A DNA stretch of 13,804 nt from Eikenella longinqua (GTDB lineage Bacteria; Pseudomonadota; Gammaproteobacteria; Burkholderiales; Neisseriaceae). The DNA is taken from positions 1-13,804 of the forward strand of contig NZ_LXSL01000031.1 of the NCBI RefSeq assembly GCF_001648355.1. The letters are read 5' to 3'. Below the pieces are notes generated by a model that saw only the letters and a list, made by a program, of their open reading frames with translations, ran no database searches and was not told the origin of the DNA. Of the stretch, positions 12,116 to 13,804 are shown in pieces. The translations under genes and the position numbers were made by a program. Position 1 is the first letter of the stretch; every line of letters starts with the position of its first letter.

Positions 12116-13618
12116 ATGAAATGGCTTGGCCGCTTGGCTGTGATCATGAAAACCGTATACCGCTTCGGGCTGGCCGACCTGCTGGCCGCGCGGGCCAGGG
12201 CGCATTGGCTGGTGCGGCTGCTGCCGCGTTCGCGCAAAATGCGGGATACCCCGCTGCCGGTGCGCGTGCGGCTGGCGCTGGAGAGCCTGGGGCCGATTTT
12301 TGTGAAGCTCGGGCAGGTGCTCTCCACCCGGCCGGATTTGCTGCCGGCGGCCTATGCGCTGGAGCTGAGCCGCCTGCAAGACAAGGTGCCGCCTTTCGAT
12401 GCGGATTTGGCGCGGCGGCAGATTGAGCGCTCGCTCGGGCGGCCGCTGGAAGAGATTTATGCAGAATTTGAAGCCGAGCCGGTGGCCGCGGCTTCGGTGG
12501 CGCAGGTGCACCGCGCGCGGCTGTTTGGCGGCGAAGAAGTGGCGGTGAAGGTGTTGCGGCCGGGCTTGGAGCCGGTAATCGAGCAGGATTTGGCGCTGAT
12601 GCGCACCGCCGCGCGGCTGCTGGAAAGGCTGCTGCCGGACGGCAAACGCCTGCGCCCGCGCGAAGTGGTGGCCGAGTTCGACAAATATCTGCACGACGAG
12701 CTGGATTTGCTGCGCGAAGCTGCCAACGCCAGCCAAATCGGGCGCAATTTCAGCGGCAGCACCATGCTGCGCGTGCCGCAGGTGTATTACGATTATTGCA
12801 GCGAAAGCGTGATGACCATGCAGTGGATGGACGGCACGCCGATTGCCGACATCGCCACGCTTCGGCAGCGCGGCATCGATTTGCAGCGGCTGGCGCGCTA
12901 CGGCGTGGAGATTTTTTTCACCCAAGTATTCAAACACGGCTTTTTCCATGCCGATATGCACCCGGGCAATATCTTGGTGGACGATGAAGGCCGCTACATC
13001 GCGCTGGATTTCGGCATTGTGGGCAGCCTCACGGATTACGACAAGCGCTATCTCGCCATCAATTTCCTTGCCTTCTTCAACCGCGACTACCACCGCGTGG
13101 CCACGGCGCATATCGAAAGCGGCTGGGTGCCGGCGGATACGCGGCCGGAAGAATTGGAAGCGGCGGTGCGCGCCGTGTGTGAGCCGTTTTTCAACAAGCC
13201 TTTGGCCGAGATTTCCTTCGGCCTGGTGCTGATGCGCCTGTTTGAAACCAGCCGCCGCTTCAACGTGCAGATTCAGCCGCAGCTGGTGCTGCTGCAAAAA
13301 ACCCTGCTCAATATCGAAGGGCTGGGAAGGCAGCTCGACCCGCAGTTGGATTTGTGGGCCACGGTCAAGCCGTTTTTGGTGGATTGGATGCACGAGCAGG
13401 TGGGCGTGAAGGCCTTATGGCGCAACCTGAAGCAGGAAGCGCCGGATTGGGCGGAAATCCTGCCCGCCCTGCCGCGCAAACTGAATATGCTGGTGGACGA
13501 GGCGCGCCAGCAGGAAATGCGCGACGCTTATCTGCACCTGGTGCGCACCCAGCAGCGGCAGAATATGTGGCTGGCGCTGATTGTGCTGATGCTGCTGCTG
13601 ATGGCGCTGTTGGATTAG
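12116..13618 (+). CDS. ubiB: Ubiquinone biosynthesis protein UbiB (ABC1/ADCK ATPase)
   Basis: An atypical protein-kinase-like ATPase needed for coenzyme Q synthesis, held at the inner membrane and thought to help lipid intermediates reach the Ubi complex. The protein has 500 aa, slightly shorter than E. coli UbiB. Family marks: the KxGQ motif K64-L-G-Q67 (IFVKLGQVLSTRPDLLP); the alanine-rich nucleotide loop AAASVAQVH at 124-132; the lysine VAVKV (K145); ELD at 195-197; the catalytic-loop HADMHPGN at 278-285; and DFG at 298-300. The C-terminus carries one clear membrane helix (about 484-499), where E. coli UbiB has two, so the tail is shorter. The ATG at 12116 gives a good match from the family's first helix onward, although its SD is weak. 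No ubiE or ubiJ lies next to it in the window. Confidence 0.95.
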   Translation: MKWLGRLAVIMKTVYRFGLADLLAARARAHWLVRLLPRSRKMRDTPLPVRVRLALESLGPIFVKLGQVLSTRPDLLPAAYALELSRLQDKVPPFDADLARRQIERSLGRPLEEIYAEFEAEPVAAASVAQVHRARLFGGEEVAVKVLRPGLEPVIEQDLALMRTAARLLERLLPDGKRLRPREVVAEFDKYLHDELDLLREAANASQIGRNFSGSTMLRVPQVYYDYCSESVMTMQWMDGTPIADIATLRQRGIDLQRLARYGVEIFFTQVFKHGFFHADMHPGNILVDDEGRYIALDFGIVGSLTDYDKRYLAINFLAFFNRDYHRVATAHIESGWVPADTRPEELEAAVRAVCEPFFNKPLAEISFGLVLMRLFETSRRFNVQIQPQLVLLQKTLLNIEGLGRQLDPQLDLWATVKPFLVDWMHEQVGVKALWRNLKQEAPDWAEILPALPRKLNMLVDEARQQEMRDAYLHLVRTQQRQNMWLALIVLMLLLMALLD

Positions 13619-13640
13619 GGTTTGATTGCAATAGGGGAAG

Positions 13641-13691
13641 AGGCTACCTGAAAAATATCTGCCGCATGGGCGGGATATTTTCAGGTAGCCT
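13641..13691. terminator. Inverted DUS pair after ubiB
   Basis: DUS at 13641-13652 (+) and 13680-13691 (-) face each other across 27 bp, 22 bp after the ubiB stop. On the plus strand the stem is followed by TATATATTTT, so of the inverted DUS pairs this is the best candidate for a real rho-independent terminator. Confidence 0.65.
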
Positions 13692-13704
13692 TATATATTT
13701 TCCG

Positions 13705-13804
13705 CCGTCGGGGGCTAGTCCTGACGGTATCTTTGCCAGACAGGCATTATTCACATCATAAGGCTGGACTAGCTCTCTTTGATCAAGCTAACTCAAAGGA
13801 GCTT
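13705..13804 (+). promoter_or_regulatory. Structured leader with SD-sequestering hairpin for a gene beyond the edge
   Basis: Positions 13771-13782 (AGCTCTCTTTGA) pair with 13793-13803 (TCAAAGGAGCT), giving 11 pairs with one bulged T and a 10-nt loop. The 3' arm holds AAAGGAG, a perfect SD, at the very end of the window, so a start codon is expected just outside. Upstream, CCGTC (13705-13709) / GACGG (13723-13727) form a small hairpin whose loop contains GCTAGTCC (13714-13721). That loop can pair with GGACTAGC (13766-13773), which overlaps the 5' arm of the SD hairpin. I recognise no known riboswitch. Alternatives are the left end of another insertion sequence or an RNA thermosensor. Confidence 0.45.

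Noticed and set aside
12074..13393. 439-aa open frame on the minus strand opposite ubiB
   Set aside because: It is antisense to ubiB, with biased composition and no family features.
988..13691. Many copies of a short repeat, considered as a CRISPR array
   Set aside because: The copies are 12 bp, occur in both orientations and are scattered between genes at irregular spacing; they are uptake sequences.
1..13804. tRNA or rRNA genes
   Set aside because: No cloverleaf-like segments with the conserved GGTTCGA-type arm and no ribosomal RNA sequence were noticed in the spacers.

Overview
The window looks like chromosome of an Eikenella species (Neisseriaceae, Betaproteobacteria). The main reason is a 12-mer, AGGCTACCTGAA, present in 26 exact copies plus 3 one-mismatch copies. 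I associate this DNA uptake sequence (DUS) dialect with Eikenella corrodens; Neisseria itself uses GCCGTCTGAA. The moderately high GC content and the strongly Neisseria-like Der, MnmA and IS1016-type sequences agree. No plasmid, phage or CRISPR signature is visible.

Layout. Positions 1-250 are the left end of an IS1016-like (IS1595 family) insertion sequence whose transposase carries a one-base frameshift. Positions 280-2848 (minus strand) hold what I read as an anaerobic heme-degradation cluster. It consists of a 610-aa protein fusing a ChuW/HutW radical SAM heme-opening enzyme to a ChuX/HutX heme carrier, followed by a 209-aa NAD(P)-binding protein in the position and of the size of the anaerobilin reductase ChuY. 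Next on the minus strand come a ProXp-ala type tRNA-editing deacylase (3133-3621), the acyl-CoA ligase FadD (TTG start, 3849-5513), tRNA 2-thiouridylase MnmA (5623-6732), the ribosome-assembly GTPase Der (6884-8335) and a secreted YkuD L,D-transpeptidase (8640-9662). The plus strand then carries nicotinate phosphoribosyltransferase PncB (9933-11141), a flavin-reductase-like protein (11299-11862) and the ubiquinone-biosynthesis kinase-like protein UbiB (12116-13618). The right edge ends in a hairpin that contains a perfect Shine-Dalgarno sequence, so another gene probably starts just outside the window.

Apart from the heme cluster these are housekeeping genes that share no pathway, each separated by 100-300 bp of spacer. 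The spacers are unusually rich in structure: DUS copies arranged as inverted pairs behind most genes, twin homologous hairpins directly after two stop codons, and a roughly 45-bp DUS-linked dispersed repeat. The most interesting items are the fused ChuW-ChuX protein with its ChuY-like partner, the SD-sequestering hairpin at the right edge, and the repeat families.
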